A stretch of 64,000 nucleotides of DNA, taken from positions 19,060-83,059 of the forward strand of contig NZ_MDHN01000024.1 of NCBI RefSeq assembly GCF_001757105.1. Reading direction: 5' to 3'. Within the stretch, counting starts at the first letter, position 1; every line of letters begins with the position of its first letter. The notes beneath the pieces were generated by a model. That model made no database searches. It saw nothing but the letters and a program-made list of their open reading frames with translations, and was not told the DNA's origin. Positions 19,201 to 27,435 of the stretch are shown here, in pieces. This DNA is from Alteromonas confluentis. GTDB taxonomy: Bacteria > Pseudomonadota > Gammaproteobacteria > Enterobacterales > Alteromonadaceae. The position numbers were made by a program, and so were the translations under genes.

Positions 19201-19461
19201 TTCAACTTTCAGAATGTAAGGACCACCAACACGAAGACCACGAGTGTTAAATACACCGTCGGAATTACTAGTTAGTGTTTTTACAGATCCCGTACGGGTA
19301 TCAAATAAAGTAATCGTTGCGCCGCTTACAGATTGACCTGAAGCTGATACAACCGTACCGCTGATACCAGATGATGTTTCCTGAGCCATTGCTGCTGTGG
19401 ATAAACCAACAGACATCGCCACGGCTAAAGCTACACGATTTAGCTTAGACTTGTTAAACAT
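16291..19461 (-). CDS. Oar-like TonB-dependent receptor with carboxypeptidase-like domain
   Basis: 1056 residues. Signal peptide MFNKSKLNRVALAVAMSVGL... cut near AMA-QE. Residues about 27-115 form a carboxypeptidase-regulatory-like beta domain (GISGTVVSASGQSVSGATIT, SNSDGVFNTRGLRVGGPYIL). A plug follows (FNSLSVDGVQQNDNFG, VEYGGFTGCAINAVTRSGTN) and a large barrel ending FMRIGVRYTF. This order is that of Oar-type receptors, abundant in Alteromonadales and often implicated in peptide or protein-derived substrate uptake or adhesion; the substrate here is not known. Codon use is strongly biased toward preferred codons, suggesting high expression. ATAGGGAAA lies before the ATG. A perfect palindrome about 100 bp upstream may control it. 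Confidence 0.92.
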   Translation of the reverse strand: MFNKSKLNRVALAVAMSVGLSTAAMAQETSSGISGTVVSASGQSVSGATITLFDTRTGSVKTLTSNSDGVFNTRGLRVGGPYILKVEDAQGSRIIEDVFLNLGEPLNLTVKLENSTDVEQITVTGRASAMMTETSGPASFFSAEDLQAQPTVDRDIKDIVALDPRITIDQTNSNAIQCGGANNRFNSLSVDGVQQNDNFGLNSNGYPTERLPFPFDAIDQVSVELAPFDVEYGGFTGCAINAVTRSGTNEIHGSVFYDYTSDSMQGDSVDGSDIDVPDYDESRYGVTLGLPILKDQLFFFGAYEKHDPTEIFEYGPEDGNFANPLNGLTTATLEQIASTAQNQYGYTVGPIASSGAEKEEKVLLKLDWIINDDHRASLTYQNTDGNTVSTTDSDSDGYAFTDHFYQRGNELTTWSAQLFSTWTNDFETEMRLGHLKIKNGQRSFTDNPDFGEFLIEDVNGYEVHFGADEYRQSNVLNYDTTSAKFAGTYYTGDHTILGGIEYGSTDVFNLFNPGSEGLFTFATLEDFEAGLAQEIEWSIPGSLDTNDAAASFTFENMAVYLQDKWYVTPDLSVTFGLRYDSWSSDDAPDANSRFEQRYGFTNGTKPDFDLLQPRFNFNYNVDDSTFVYGGVGLFAGGNPNVWLSNNYSNDGMRILSTTVTRGEGNTAAELAALDASNTANFGYEVPGYLETQLVGGDGAVNALDPDFEVPSVWKFNVGIQKELGYEVLVGADVIYSKLKNTAKTIALNAIDTGERSADGRIIYTNADMLDPACIADVNSADCSSRSATDFLLTNSDEDGDSFVGSFFVKKDFEFGLSTNFSYAYTDAEEGSPMTSSTASSNYGNQSVVDYNEPGVATSNYETKHRFVLNLTYSTELFEGYASRFTIFAQRVAGKPYSYNFDYDPGFGDQTPWEDRSLLYVPLENDPIVSYGEGFDLEAFNAFVAENGLERGRIQERNEQNSDWWSRVDFKFTQEVPGLMDGHKGEIFFNIRNLGNLLNDEWGVYRQVNFEYNNPVVDASLLDDGTYLYTNFDGDQGQRINQDSSLWFMRIGVRYTF

Positions 19462-19562
19462 GTGTGTGTTTCCCTATCGTAATAAAAATGTACCTGAACG
19501 TTGGCTAATTATTGTTGTCCAACATTACGAGATAACTTCTCCCCGCAATTTTGAGCATTCAT

Positions 19563-19582
19563 AATGTCAGAAATGTGACATT
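19563..19582. promoter_or_regulatory. 20-bp palindrome upstream of Oar-like gene
   Basis: AATGTCA (19563-19569), 6-bp spacer, TGACATT (19576-19582): perfect 7-bp arms, about 102 bp upstream of the receptor start. Geometry suits a dimeric repressor or activator. I do not recognise the regulator. Confidence 0.45.
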
Positions 19583-19735
19583 GTTTGGTAATTTTTTGCC
19601 CAAAATTCACGCAATCCTCTTTAAATCAGAACATATCCCCAGGCTGACTGCCTCTTTTCTATGCGTCTGATTTTAGAAATTCTATCTAGTCCTAGTTTTG
19701 CAGATACTTGCCAATTCCAAAGATAAGGAAAGTGA

Positions 19736-19908
19736 CCAGCCATCCTTGCGAATGGCTGGACTAAGTTTCTGACGCCAGGTGACCATAATTCTGACCACTT
19801 TGGCTGCTACGGGTCAGCTTCTTTTAGTAGTAGTGTGCGCCCGCATTGTGACTATGACCCAGGAAAAGTCATGCACTTTGGATAATTGACTTTTCCTGAG
19901 GTCAGAAT
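19736..19908. other. hairpin-rich part of an 845-bp non-coding region
   Basis: The gap 19462-20305 has no convincing gene. Within it, CCAGCCAT (19736-19743) pairs with ATGGCTGG (19752-19759), and CAGGAAAAGTCA (19860-19871) pairs perfectly with TGACTTTTCCTG (19887-19898). The latter extends by GACC/GGTC across a one-base bulge. ATTCTGACC (19788-19796) and GGTCAGAAT (19900-19908) form a longer-range inverted repeat. The stretch could be a small RNA, a leader or the remnant of a small mobile element. From 19910 to 20305 the sequence is AT-rich, and I see nothing further except the promoter region expected for the next gene. Confidence 0.4.
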
Positions 19909-20305
19909 CAACAAACGGTAACAACATCAAAACAGAAAAAAATGTTATTACCGGCATAGACTGATAACCGGCAGCAATTCTTATCGAGTTTTATTTCAGC
20001 TTTATGACAGTGGAGAAAAGATATTCAATTCTAACGCACTGACTATACTGATTTTTTTATTATTTTTCCGAACACTTGGTCTGGAAAATTTACGCAAAAG
20101 CCCGAGAACTAACTGCATGCTGTCAGCTAGGCTTATTCAACGATTAAATTGGTTAGATAAACACCGTTTATTGGAATTCAGCTTCATTGATTAAAAAAAC
20201 AATTAAATCAACACTTTACTTAACTAAAATAAACTTACCTATTGCATTAAATAAGCTTAACTGGTGAAATCCCCTCATTAAATAAGGCTACGTAACTAAA
20301 ATCCG

Positions 20306-21172
20306 TTGAGCAGTTTTTCATTTCTACGCCAATTTCGCACGTCACTAACATTACTCATTGCAGTTTGTTGCGTTGTGGTGGGATTTTTTCAAAGATATGA
20401 AGAATTACCTGAGATTTCGCCGCAAACTGGTGAAATTGTACGCTGCAATGAACGCCTTTCTATCAATGGCGATGACTTCGACGTGTATCTCACTGAGCAA
20501 ACATTCTCGGAGAGTGTATTAACAGCCCTATGCACAAACTCAGTGATAAAACGACAGTTCGGCGATGTGAAAATCACCGTTGGGCAAAATGACTATGACA
20601 CCTTTCGCTATATAAATCATGGCGTTAGTGATTTAGCGCTGGTTAAGAACAATGTGGTGAATGCGTTCGGCGCAAGCGAAATATACGGTTACCAGGAGTT
20701 AGCCTCCCATCCCGACTATACGGCTTACTTCATTGCGCTACGAGAAAAGCCCGAGCTTTCCAAAGAATATCTGTTAGGGAAACGTATCGGTATTCTCGAT
20801 TATCCCAGCAGCCGCTCCGGGCATATCGTTCCTAAAACCGTACTCAAATCACTCGATTTAAACGACAACAACGTCAGTCTTCACTATTACAGCTCGCACA
20901 AAGAATTACGCCGTGGTTTGTTATCTGGTGAAGTCGATATCATTTCTTCCTATTGGGATAAGAATGATGCTGAGACGCTGTCGAAAAGCTACATTACTGC
21001 GCTTGAAAACAGTGTAAGTGGGATGCGCTGGTACCTTAAAATGCAAACCCGCAATACCGATTTAAAATGTGCCGTTCAGAATATTATTAAGGAAGTGGCT
21101 GCGACACAAACTAAGAAGTACTACCAACAGGTAGATATAAAGGAGCCATGTGCTGATGCAAACGCTCAGTGA
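20306..21172 (+). CDS. membrane-anchored PhnD-like periplasmic binding protein
   Basis: 288 residues from a TTG codon; no strong ribosome binding site is visible, so the start is uncertain, but later starts would cut the single N-terminal hydrophobic segment (SLTLLIAVCCVVVGFF). The rest resembles a PhnD/periplasmic-binding fold: a variable first lobe (KITVGQNDYDTFRYINHG), then GKRIGILDYPSSRSGHIVPK, HKELRRGLLSGEVDIISSYW and a C-terminal helix. In transport systems such proteins bind phosphonates or other small ligands. Here there is no ABC permease; the next gene overlaps by 23 bp and encodes a membrane protein with a cytoplasmic domain. A sensory rather than transport role is inferred. Two Cys in the mature domain may form a disulfide. 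Confidence 0.75.
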   Translation: MSSFSFLRQFRTSLTLLIAVCCVVVGFFQRYEELPEISPQTGEIVRCNERLSINGDDFDVYLTEQTFSESVLTALCTNSVIKRQFGDVKITVGQNDYDTFRYINHGVSDLALVKNNVVNAFGASEIYGYQELASHPDYTAYFIALREKPELSKEYLLGKRIGILDYPSSRSGHIVPKTVLKSLDLNDNNVSLHYYSSHKELRRGLLSGEVDIISSYWDKNDAETLSKSYITALENSVSGMRWYLKMQTRNTDLKCAVQNIIKEVAATQTKKYYQQVDIKEPCADANAQ

Positions 21173-22118
21173 AATGACCGCATCCCAATGGAGTAAAGCG
21201 GCTGCGGTTGCTTTATTACTGTTTGCACTGTTTCAAAGTTTTATAATGATGGGCCAGACCGTTGGCGCCTATACTGAGCGTCACAATGCCCTTGATCGGA
21301 TTGAGCGTCGGGTAAGCCTCGACCTCGGCTACCTGGATGTGGGCAATCAAACACTCAACACGCCGGTAAACGATGCCGCTGTTCTTCGCTATTTATCAAG
21401 AATTAACGGTTATCTCTACGAACAAGACTATCCCCTTTATCTAAATCAGATTCAGCATGTCAGTATAGATAATCAAACGGCTCACGAATGGTCATCGACC
21501 ATGTTGATGAAACTGCAGACAGCCGAGCAGCAAATCATAATTGGTCTCACTATGAAGCCTTTATATGCTTCGTTAAGCCTGCATCCATTAGCGATTCTTG
21601 CGGCGTTAATAATGGCCCCCATACTCGTGGGCGTTAAGCCAAGAACGCGAAGCAAAAAAGCGGCCCTGAAAGATATTCCTCCGCCGCCGGAGCCGAAGTT
21701 ATTTATTGATTTAAATACAAAATCAATTGGCAATGGTGTGGATGGCCGGGCCATTCTTATGCAGAACAAGCCGTTTTGCTTCTACACCGCTTTAGTGCGC
21801 TACTGCATTGAAAATCCCGATGCCAATCTGCCTCAGAACAAAGATGTTCCTCAGGAACTGATCAATCTCGCTAATCGCGTTTTCTTACGTCTGATCGAGT
21901 TGGGGCATACCAAACGTAAAAAGCCCGACTTTAATGCCAATCTCGATAAAACCTTAAGTGAGATACGAGCAGCATTAGACGAAACCTTCGAGCCGTTCCT
22001 TGCTGAGAAGGAAAAGTATTATCCGCCTAGAGCACAGGGCGAAGGCTCTCGCTCTAAGCAGCATTCTTTTGCATTACCGCCGATTACTGAAGAGGACATT
22101 GTTGTTATCGGAAAATAG
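21150..22118 (+). CDS. two-TM protein with periplasmic loop and cytoplasmic domain, unrecognised
   Basis: 322 residues, possibly 320 if the ATG at 21156 is used; AAAGGAG at 21139-21145 fits either that or the GTG at 21150. TM1 lies near residues 18-38, a periplasmic segment near 40-143, and TM2 near 144-162. A cytoplasmic part of about 155 residues follows a proline-rich hinge (IPPPPEPK). In that part, FIDLNTKSIGNGVDGRAILM then FCFYTALVRYCIENPD resembles the beta-strand plus first helix of an OmpR-type winged helix, but the match is weak. The 23-bp overlap with the PhnD-like gene implies a functional pair. I do not recognise the family. Confidence 0.75.
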   Translation: MLMQTLSEMTASQWSKAAAVALLLFALFQSFIMMGQTVGAYTERHNALDRIERRVSLDLGYLDVGNQTLNTPVNDAAVLRYLSRINGYLYEQDYPLYLNQIQHVSIDNQTAHEWSSTMLMKLQTAEQQIIIGLTMKPLYASLSLHPLAILAALIMAPILVGVKPRTRSKKAALKDIPPPPEPKLFIDLNTKSIGNGVDGRAILMQNKPFCFYTALVRYCIENPDANLPQNKDVPQELINLANRVFLRLIELGHTKRKKPDFNANLDKTLSEIRAALDETFEPFLAEKEKYYPPRAQGEGSRSKQHSFALPPITEEDIVVIGK

Positions 22119-22281
22119 TTAACGAACACATAACCACACCTAAATACAGCAAAAATAAGCGTTCAGACTCTCTTCACTGACACGCAAAGTTAGCTGTTCT
22201 TCCACCTTATCGTGAATTTTACATTGATTCGCGAGGGTCAAATGCGTATCTTTGCAAGAGATAAATTTTCCCTCTTGAGTT

Positions 22282-22905
22282 ATGCAGTCACCATTAATTA
22301 TTGCTATTTCCGGCGCTTCGGGCTCTGGTAAGTCACTTTTTACAGAAAATCTGTTAAATGCATTTAGCGCGCAAGGCCGCCCTGTACAGGTACTTCGCGA
22401 AGATCATTACTATCGCGCGCAAGATCACTTGCCCATGGAAGCCCGCGAGAAAAATAACTACGATCACCCAAATGCATTTGAGCACGAACTACTCAAAGCG
22501 CATTTACAAGCGTTGCGTAAAGGCGAACCCATTCATTATCCGCATTACTGCTTTAAAACGCATACCCGGTTACCCGATACTGAAAGGCTTAACCCTGCTC
22601 CAGTAATAATACTTGAAGGTATTATGCTACTAGCAAGACCTGAATTACTGCCGCTTTACGACGTCAAGATTTTTGTCGACACACCACTCGATATTTGCTT
22701 AATGCGCAGAATGATGCGAGATGTGAAAGAAAGAGGCAGAACCATGGAATCCATCGCCAAGCAGTATGAAGCGACCGTGAAGCCCATGTATCATCAGTTT
22801 ATTGAACCCAGCCGATTCACTGCGGATGTGGTTGTCACCCAAGGTGGCAAAAACCAAATAGCCCTGGATGTGATCAAGTCACACATACAACAGGCATTAC
22901 AATAA
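22282..22905 (+). CDS. udk: uridine kinase family protein
   Basis: 207 residues, near the usual length. P-loop GASGSGKS at residues 11-18, the lid and uridine-binding region (EDHYYRAQDHLPMEAREKNN, YDHPNAFEHELL), the PHYCFKTHTR segment, VIILEGIMLL, and FVDTPLDICLMRRMMRD. The family phosphorylates uridine and cytidine to the monophosphates using ATP or GTP in the cytoplasm. It is 15 bp upstream of a nupC-type transporter, so the two probably form a pyrimidine nucleoside salvage operon. Confidence 0.9.
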   Translation: MQSPLIIAISGASGSGKSLFTENLLNAFSAQGRPVQVLREDHYYRAQDHLPMEAREKNNYDHPNAFEHELLKAHLQALRKGEPIHYPHYCFKTHTRLPDTERLNPAPVIILEGIMLLARPELLPLYDVKIFVDTPLDICLMRRMMRDVKERGRTMESIAKQYEATVKPMYHQFIEPSRFTADVVVTQGGKNQIALDVIKSHIQQALQ

Positions 22906-22920
22906 CAAAGGAAAATCAAT

Positions 22921-24132
22921 ATGGTGAGTTTACTGGGCATCGTGCTTTTGCTCGGCATTGCGTTCCTGCTGTCCTCTAATCGTAATAAGATTAACTGGCG
23001 CACGGTAGGCGGAGCATTTGCAATTCAGGCGTTAATTGGCGCCTTCATTCTTTACTTCGAGCCTGGTATACAGATGCTACTGGCGATGACTGAGTTCGTC
23101 GGTGACATAATCGGTTACAGTCAACAAGGTATCGACTTCGTTTTCGGTGCTGTGGGCAATAAATCTCTCGGCTTTATTTTTGCCTTCAATGTGCTGCCAG
23201 TCATCATCTTTTTCTCCTCCTTGATTGCCGTACTTTACTACCTCGGCATTATGAACTGGGTTATTCGCCTTATTGGTGGCTTTTTACAAAAAGTACTCAA
23301 TACCAGCCGTCCAGAATCGATGTCTGCCGCGGCCAATATTTTTGTTGGCCAGACGGAAGCGCCGCTGGTTGTTCGCCCCTTTATTCCACACATGACGCGC
23401 TCTGAATTGTTCGCCGTCATGGTAGGCGGACTCGCGTCTATCGCCGGGTCGGTTATGGCGGGTTATGCCGGTATGGGCGTAGAGTTAAAGTACCTGCTTG
23501 CTGCTAGCTTCATGGCTGCGCCGGGTGGACTGTTAATGGCAAAAATTATGTTGCCAGAAACAGAAAGTGCTAAAGACGACCTTAAAGATATTGATGCGTC
23601 TGAAACCAGTTATGCGAACGTTTTCGATGCAGCCGCCAGTGGCGCGGCTTCAGGCTTACAGCTGGCTTTAAACGTGGGGGCTATGCTGCTAGCTTTCGTC
23701 GCGCTGATCGCCATGCTAAACGGCTTGATTGGCTGGGCCGGCGCATTATTTGGTTATGAAGATGTCACGTTCCAGGGCATTCTCGGTTATGTGCTTCAGC
23801 CGCTTGCATGGGCAATTGGTGTACCGTGGAACGAAGCACAGCTTGCTGGAAGTTTTATCGGTCAAAAGTTCGTGGTAAATGAGTTCGTTGCCTACCTGGA
23901 TTTCCTTCAGCATCAACAAGAGCTCTCTGAAGTATCACAAGCTATTATTACTTTTGCGCTGTGTGGCTTCGCTAACTTTTCATCTATCGCTATTTTGATG
24001 GGTGGCATTGGCGCCATGGCGCCAACAAGACGAAAAGAAATTGCGCAATTGGGACTGAAGGCCATCTTTGCCGCCACTCTGTCCAATTTGCTGAGCGCCT
24101 CGCTGGCCGGTTTCTACCTTTCACTAGGCTAA
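22921..24132 (+). CDS. nupC: NupC-type nucleoside transporter (CNT family)
   Basis: 403 residues, about the length of concentrative nucleoside transporters. Hallmarks: [19 protein letters not shown] at the N-terminus, [20 protein letters not shown], the [18 protein letters not shown] stretch, [17 protein letters not shown], and [19 protein letters not shown]. These motifs carry the nucleoside and cation sites of the family. It imports nucleosides with sodium or protons; the kinase encoded just upstream would trap them. AAAGGA lies before the ATG, and a hairpin terminator follows. Confidence 0.95.
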   Translation: MVSLLGIVLLLGIAFLLSSNRNKINWRTVGGAFAIQALIGAFILYFEPGIQMLLAMTEFVGDIIGYSQQGIDFVFGAVGNKSLGFIFAFNVLPVIIFFSSLIAVLYYLGIMNWVIRLIGGFLQKVLNTSRPESMSAAANIFVGQTEAPLVVRPFIPHMTRSELFAVMVGGLASIAGSVMAGYAGMGVELKYLLAASFMAAPGGLLMAKIMLPETESAKDDLKDIDASETSYANVFDAAASGAASGLQLALNVGAMLLAFVALIAMLNGLIGWAGALFGYEDVTFQGILGYVLQPLAWAIGVPWNEAQLAGSFIGQKFVVNEFVAYLDFLQHQQELSEVSQAIITFALCGFANFSSIAILMGGIGAMAPTRRKEIAQLGLKAIFAATLSNLLSASLAGFYLSLG

Positions 24133-24151
24133 TACGACAGAAAATCTGAAG

Positions 24152-24174
24152 AAGTGAGCTGTGCTCACTTTTTT
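24152..24174 (+). terminator. terminator after nupC
   Basis: Stem AAGTGAGC (24152-24159) / GCTCACTT (24163-24170), loop TGT, then TTTT, 20 bp after the nupC stop. Confidence 0.85.
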
Positions 24175-24321
24175 AGCACTATAAATCAGACTAACTGGTC
24201 AGCTTTTGTAACAAAAACTGGCCATAGATAAGGGCCGGAATTGACTTATGTCAACGGCATAACCTTTTCGAAAAGGCCGGTATTACCTATAATTCGGCAT
24301 TCATTTTTTGAGGGTATCGTA

Positions 24322-25161
24322 ATGCAATTAGAAGCTGTTGATTATCAGGCTCCCAATGCCCAGGAAGCGTTTGTGGAATCACTACGCGAAACCGGATTTG
24401 GTGTACTGAAAAACCACCCAATCAGCCAGGCAATGGTTACCGGAATTTACCAAAACTGGCAGACATTCTTCGATAGTGAAGACAAGAATAATTATGTTTA
24501 TAACAAAGGGACGCAGGATGGCTTTTTTCCGCAAAGCGTCTCTGAAGTGGCCAAGGGCTTCACTAAAAAAGACATAAAAGAATATTACCACTTCTACCCG
24601 TGGGGTCAGTGCCCAGAAGCGCTGCGTCCACAACTGGCTGAGTACTATGACAAAGCCAACGATCTGGCCCGCGAGTTGTTAGGCTGGATTGAGGATCATT
24701 CTCCGGAAGATGTCAGCAAGCTCTACAGTCAGCCACTGTCGAATATGATAAAAGACAGCGATCAAACGCTACTGCGTGTGCTGCACTATCCACCGCTGCA
24801 AGGCGATGAAGAGCCTGATGCGATTCGTGCTGCCGCCCATGAAGATATTAACCTTATTACCATTCTGCCGGCAGCGAACGAGCCTGGCCTGCAGGTAAAA
24901 GGGAAAGACGGCAATTGGATCGACGTGCCCTGCGACTTCGGTAACCTCATCGTTAACATTGGAGATATGTTGCAGGAGGCTTCTGGTCATTACTTCCCGT
25001 CAACCACGCACCGGGTAATTAACCCTGCGGGCACCGATGTGACCAAATCACGGATCTCACTGCCGCTGTTCCTGCATCCACGACCTGATGTTGTGTTGTC
25101 AGAACGTCACACGGCGAAATCCTACCTGCATGAGCGCCTGAAAGAACTGGGCGTGATCTAA
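24322..25161 (+). CDS. isopenicillin N synthase-like 2OG-Fe(II) oxygenase
   Basis: 279 residues from the ATG at 24322 (TGAGGG upstream). The upstream extension of the frame has no ribosome binding site. The family core is intact: iron ligands H173 and D175 in AAHEDINLITIL, distal H230 in TTHRVINP, and the 2-oxoglutarate-binding R244-x-S246 in KSRISLPLF. The N-terminal DIOX_N part (TGFGVLKNHPISQAMVTGIY) is also present. Members oxidise small substrates with Fe(II), 2-oxoglutarate and O2; the bacterial orthologues have no settled substrate. The gene is convergent with the lipoprotein gene: the two stop codons interleave at CTAA. Confidence 0.9.
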   Translation: MQLEAVDYQAPNAQEAFVESLRETGFGVLKNHPISQAMVTGIYQNWQTFFDSEDKNNYVYNKGTQDGFFPQSVSEVAKGFTKKDIKEYYHFYPWGQCPEALRPQLAEYYDKANDLARELLGWIEDHSPEDVSKLYSQPLSNMIKDSDQTLLRVLHYPPLQGDEEPDAIRAAAHEDINLITILPAANEPGLQVKGKDGNWIDVPCDFGNLIVNIGDMLQEASGHYFPSTTHRVINPAGTDVTKSRISLPLFLHPRPDVVLSERHTAKSYLHERLKELGVI

Positions 25162-26321
25162 AGCGCACTTTGCAAACTGGGCAATTTGCTCAAATAACGC
25201 TTTTCATCGTGGCGGCCAGGTGCAAACCGGGCTGCCAACTTTATATACGTTGCCGCCTTATCAATTTCACCCAACTCGAAATACGTTTTACCCAAGCCAA
25301 AAAGTATTTCATGACGCTGCCGATTTAAACGCATAGCGCGGGAATAATGCTTTAACGCCAATTCCGACTCCCCCAACTCATACGCTTCTTCGCCAAGCAT
25401 AAAATGATAAAACGGATTGTTATCGCGTTTGGCTTTCAGCGTTGTCATTATTTCTTCAGCATCGCTATTTTTGCCTTGCAGTTCGTAAAGCAGCGCCAGG
25501 TTTTCCCACGCCGTAAAATTCTCTTCGTCTAAGGCAATGGCCTGCTGATAACTCGCTTCAGCAGCCCGATAAGCGCCTGCACGTCGATAAAGCACACCGA
25601 GATTAGCCCAGGTTCCACCGAACCCCGGATACATTGCAGCCGCCTCAGAAAAATAACGATAAGCCAATGATTCATCACCAACCAGAAGCGCATCTGCTCC
25701 CTTGTTGTTATAGAACATCGCAAGAATCTTTTGCTTACTGAACTGAATGCGAGGGAAACGCTGTCGAATCGTTTGTGGATCGAAATCTACATCGACATAA
25801 TTTTTAGAAGGTACTGTTTTACGGATCCCTGTAGGCACTGTAATGCGTAAATTGACATGACCATTAAGTAAGCTGGTGCCTTCCCTTCGAACCCAATATT
25901 CCGGAATTTTGACTTCATATAAAGTGGGATAGAAACCTGCAAACTCGGCCATGGCAAACGCCATAATAGTCAGCGACAGACAATTGGCCTCACGGTTTGC
26001 AAAGGTATCTGCAGCAACCGTATTGGCATTGGTGAGATAGCGTATGCCCGCCTGCTCTTCATCAAAAAAGGCCTGTACTAGCCCGCGAATATTCTCCAGT
26101 TGTTTTTTATTCGCATTTTGTGAGTTTATAACAAATTGCTGTGCTTCCGGACTGAGTGAAAACACCTCCTCTGCAGTTTCAATTGCATGATTCTGAGCGT
26201 ACGGGAAATACCCGTCTTTCAAGAGGGCCTGTTGGTCAACGGTAGATAAGCGCCCTGCTGTGCAGCCGCTAATTAAAAGTAAAAGGCCGGTCACGAAAAT
26301 AGCTTTTAATACTAAGAACAT
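25158..26321 (-). CDS. lipoprotein with transglutaminase-like domain and TPR repeats
   Basis: 387 residues from the ATG at 26321, chosen because AAAGG lies just upstream and the lipobox follows at the right distance (MFLVLKAIFVTGLLLLISGC, Cys20). The frame is open another 55 codons upstream without such support. Residues about 60-190 look like a transglutaminase-type cysteine peptidase fold: C114 in REANCLSL, H155 in LLNGHVNLR, and Asp in KNYVDVDFDP. About four TPR repeats follow from residue 220 (WANLGVLYRRAGAYRAAEAS, AWENLALLYELQGKNSDAEE, LALKHYSRAMRLNRQRHE). The combination suggests an envelope lipoprotein that binds other proteins; the enzymatic activity is unproven. Confidence 0.8.
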   Translation of the reverse strand: MFLVLKAIFVTGLLLLISGCTAGRLSTVDQQALLKDGYFPYAQNHAIETAEEVFSLSPEAQQFVINSQNANKKQLENIRGLVQAFFDEEQAGIRYLTNANTVAADTFANREANCLSLTIMAFAMAEFAGFYPTLYEVKIPEYWVRREGTSLLNGHVNLRITVPTGIRKTVPSKNYVDVDFDPQTIRQRFPRIQFSKQKILAMFYNNKGADALLVGDESLAYRYFSEAAAMYPGFGGTWANLGVLYRRAGAYRAAEASYQQAIALDEENFTAWENLALLYELQGKNSDAEEIMTTLKAKRDNNPFYHFMLGEEAYELGESELALKHYSRAMRLNRQRHEILFGLGKTYFELGEIDKAATYIKLAARFAPGRHDEKRYLSKLPSLQSAL

Positions 26322-26525
26322 AATTGCTACCTTTATTCTCGAGCACTTAGTAAGTATAACCAGCCAGAAAATAATTAACATATTTATTACAATATGCATA
26401 AAAAACTGCTTATAACAGGCCATAACCTGACTTTTTTCATCTGGATCTAACTCGCTACCTTTACAACCACCGCCAAAGCTGTGCATATTTTAAACTTGGA
26501 ACTCACATTCTCACCGAGGGAAGAG

Positions 26526-27296
26526 ATGAAGCGCGTAGTGTTTAATCAAAAAGGGGGCGTGGGTAAATCCACCATCAGTACGAATTTAGCAGCTGAAAGC
26601 GCTCGCAATGGCCTTCGCACATTATTGGTAGACCTGGATGCGCAAGGAAACAGCACCCATTATTGTGGAATAGATATTAACGATGATGGCGTGACAGTGG
26701 CCGATATGTTCAAACAGGTTGTTGGCTGGTTTTCTAAACCTCAACCTCCATCGGCATTTGTGCGTCCAACCGCGTTCGATAACTTATACGTTCTGCCGGC
26801 ACATCCAAGCTTGACAGAGCTAGAGCGGGAACTTGAAACCCGCTATAAAATGTTCAAGTTGAAAGAGACCTTACAGGCACTCGAAGAAGACTTTGACCGG
26901 GTTTACATTGATACCCCGCCAAATTTTAATTTTTATTCAAAGGCTGCGTTGATTGCAGCAGACAGTTTCGTTATCCCATTCGACTGTGACGATTTTTCCG
27001 TACAAGCGATAGACCGCTTACTCGATAATGTGCTTGAACTCCGCTCTGACCACAACCCGGAGTTGCAGTTAGAAGGCATTATCATCAATCAATTCAACCC
27101 ACAGGCAAAACTTCCCGCTACCTTGATCGACTTGTTAAAAGAGAAATCCCTGCCTGTGATGGAAAGTAAAATAAATAGCACGGTGAAGGTGAAAGAATCG
27201 CACTCAAAACGCGTGCCGCTACCCTTTTATGCACCGTCTCACAAAGTTAGTCAGCAACTCGCTGCACTGTGGAAGGAGCTTGAAGACGTAGATTGA
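26526..27296 (+). CDS. ParA/MinD-family ATPase, standalone
   Basis: 256 residues from the ATG at 26526, with GAGGGAAG directly upstream. The deviant Walker A motif KGGVGKST begins at residue 9, so the signature lysine K9 is present; LLVDLDAQGNSTHYCG and VYIDTPPNFNFYSK follow. ParA-type ATPases position plasmids, chromosomes or protein complexes by ATP-dependent surface cycling. There is no ParB-like partner or parS-like repeat next to it, so a chromosome-partition role is unlikely. Neighbours (lipoprotein upstream, grxB downstream) do not reveal the cargo. Confidence 0.9.
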   Translation: MKRVVFNQKGGVGKSTISTNLAAESARNGLRTLLVDLDAQGNSTHYCGIDINDDGVTVADMFKQVVGWFSKPQPPSAFVRPTAFDNLYVLPAHPSLTELERELETRYKMFKLKETLQALEEDFDRVYIDTPPNFNFYSKAALIAADSFVIPFDCDDFSVQAIDRLLDNVLELRSDHNPELQLEGIIINQFNPQAKLPATLIDLLKEKSLPVMESKINSTVKVKESHSKRVPLPFYAPSHKVSQQLAALWKELEDVD

Positions 27297-27435
27297 ACTA
27301 CGTATTGGTTCAGGCCGCCGTAGATCCGAGGCGTTAGGCAAACTTTTCAGGCAAACTATCGTAGATAATGTTAGCGCTGCCTTCCTAGCTTTAAATATGC
27401 GCACCATTTCAACACAACAATATTCTGGAGATATT

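Noticed and set aside
20306..21172. Phosphonate ABC transport locus
   Set aside because: The PhnD-like protein has no ABC ATPase or permease beside it and is membrane-anchored.
26526..27296. Chromosome or plasmid partition locus
   Set aside because: ParA is present but there is no ParB-like gene, no parS-like repeats and no replication gene nearby.
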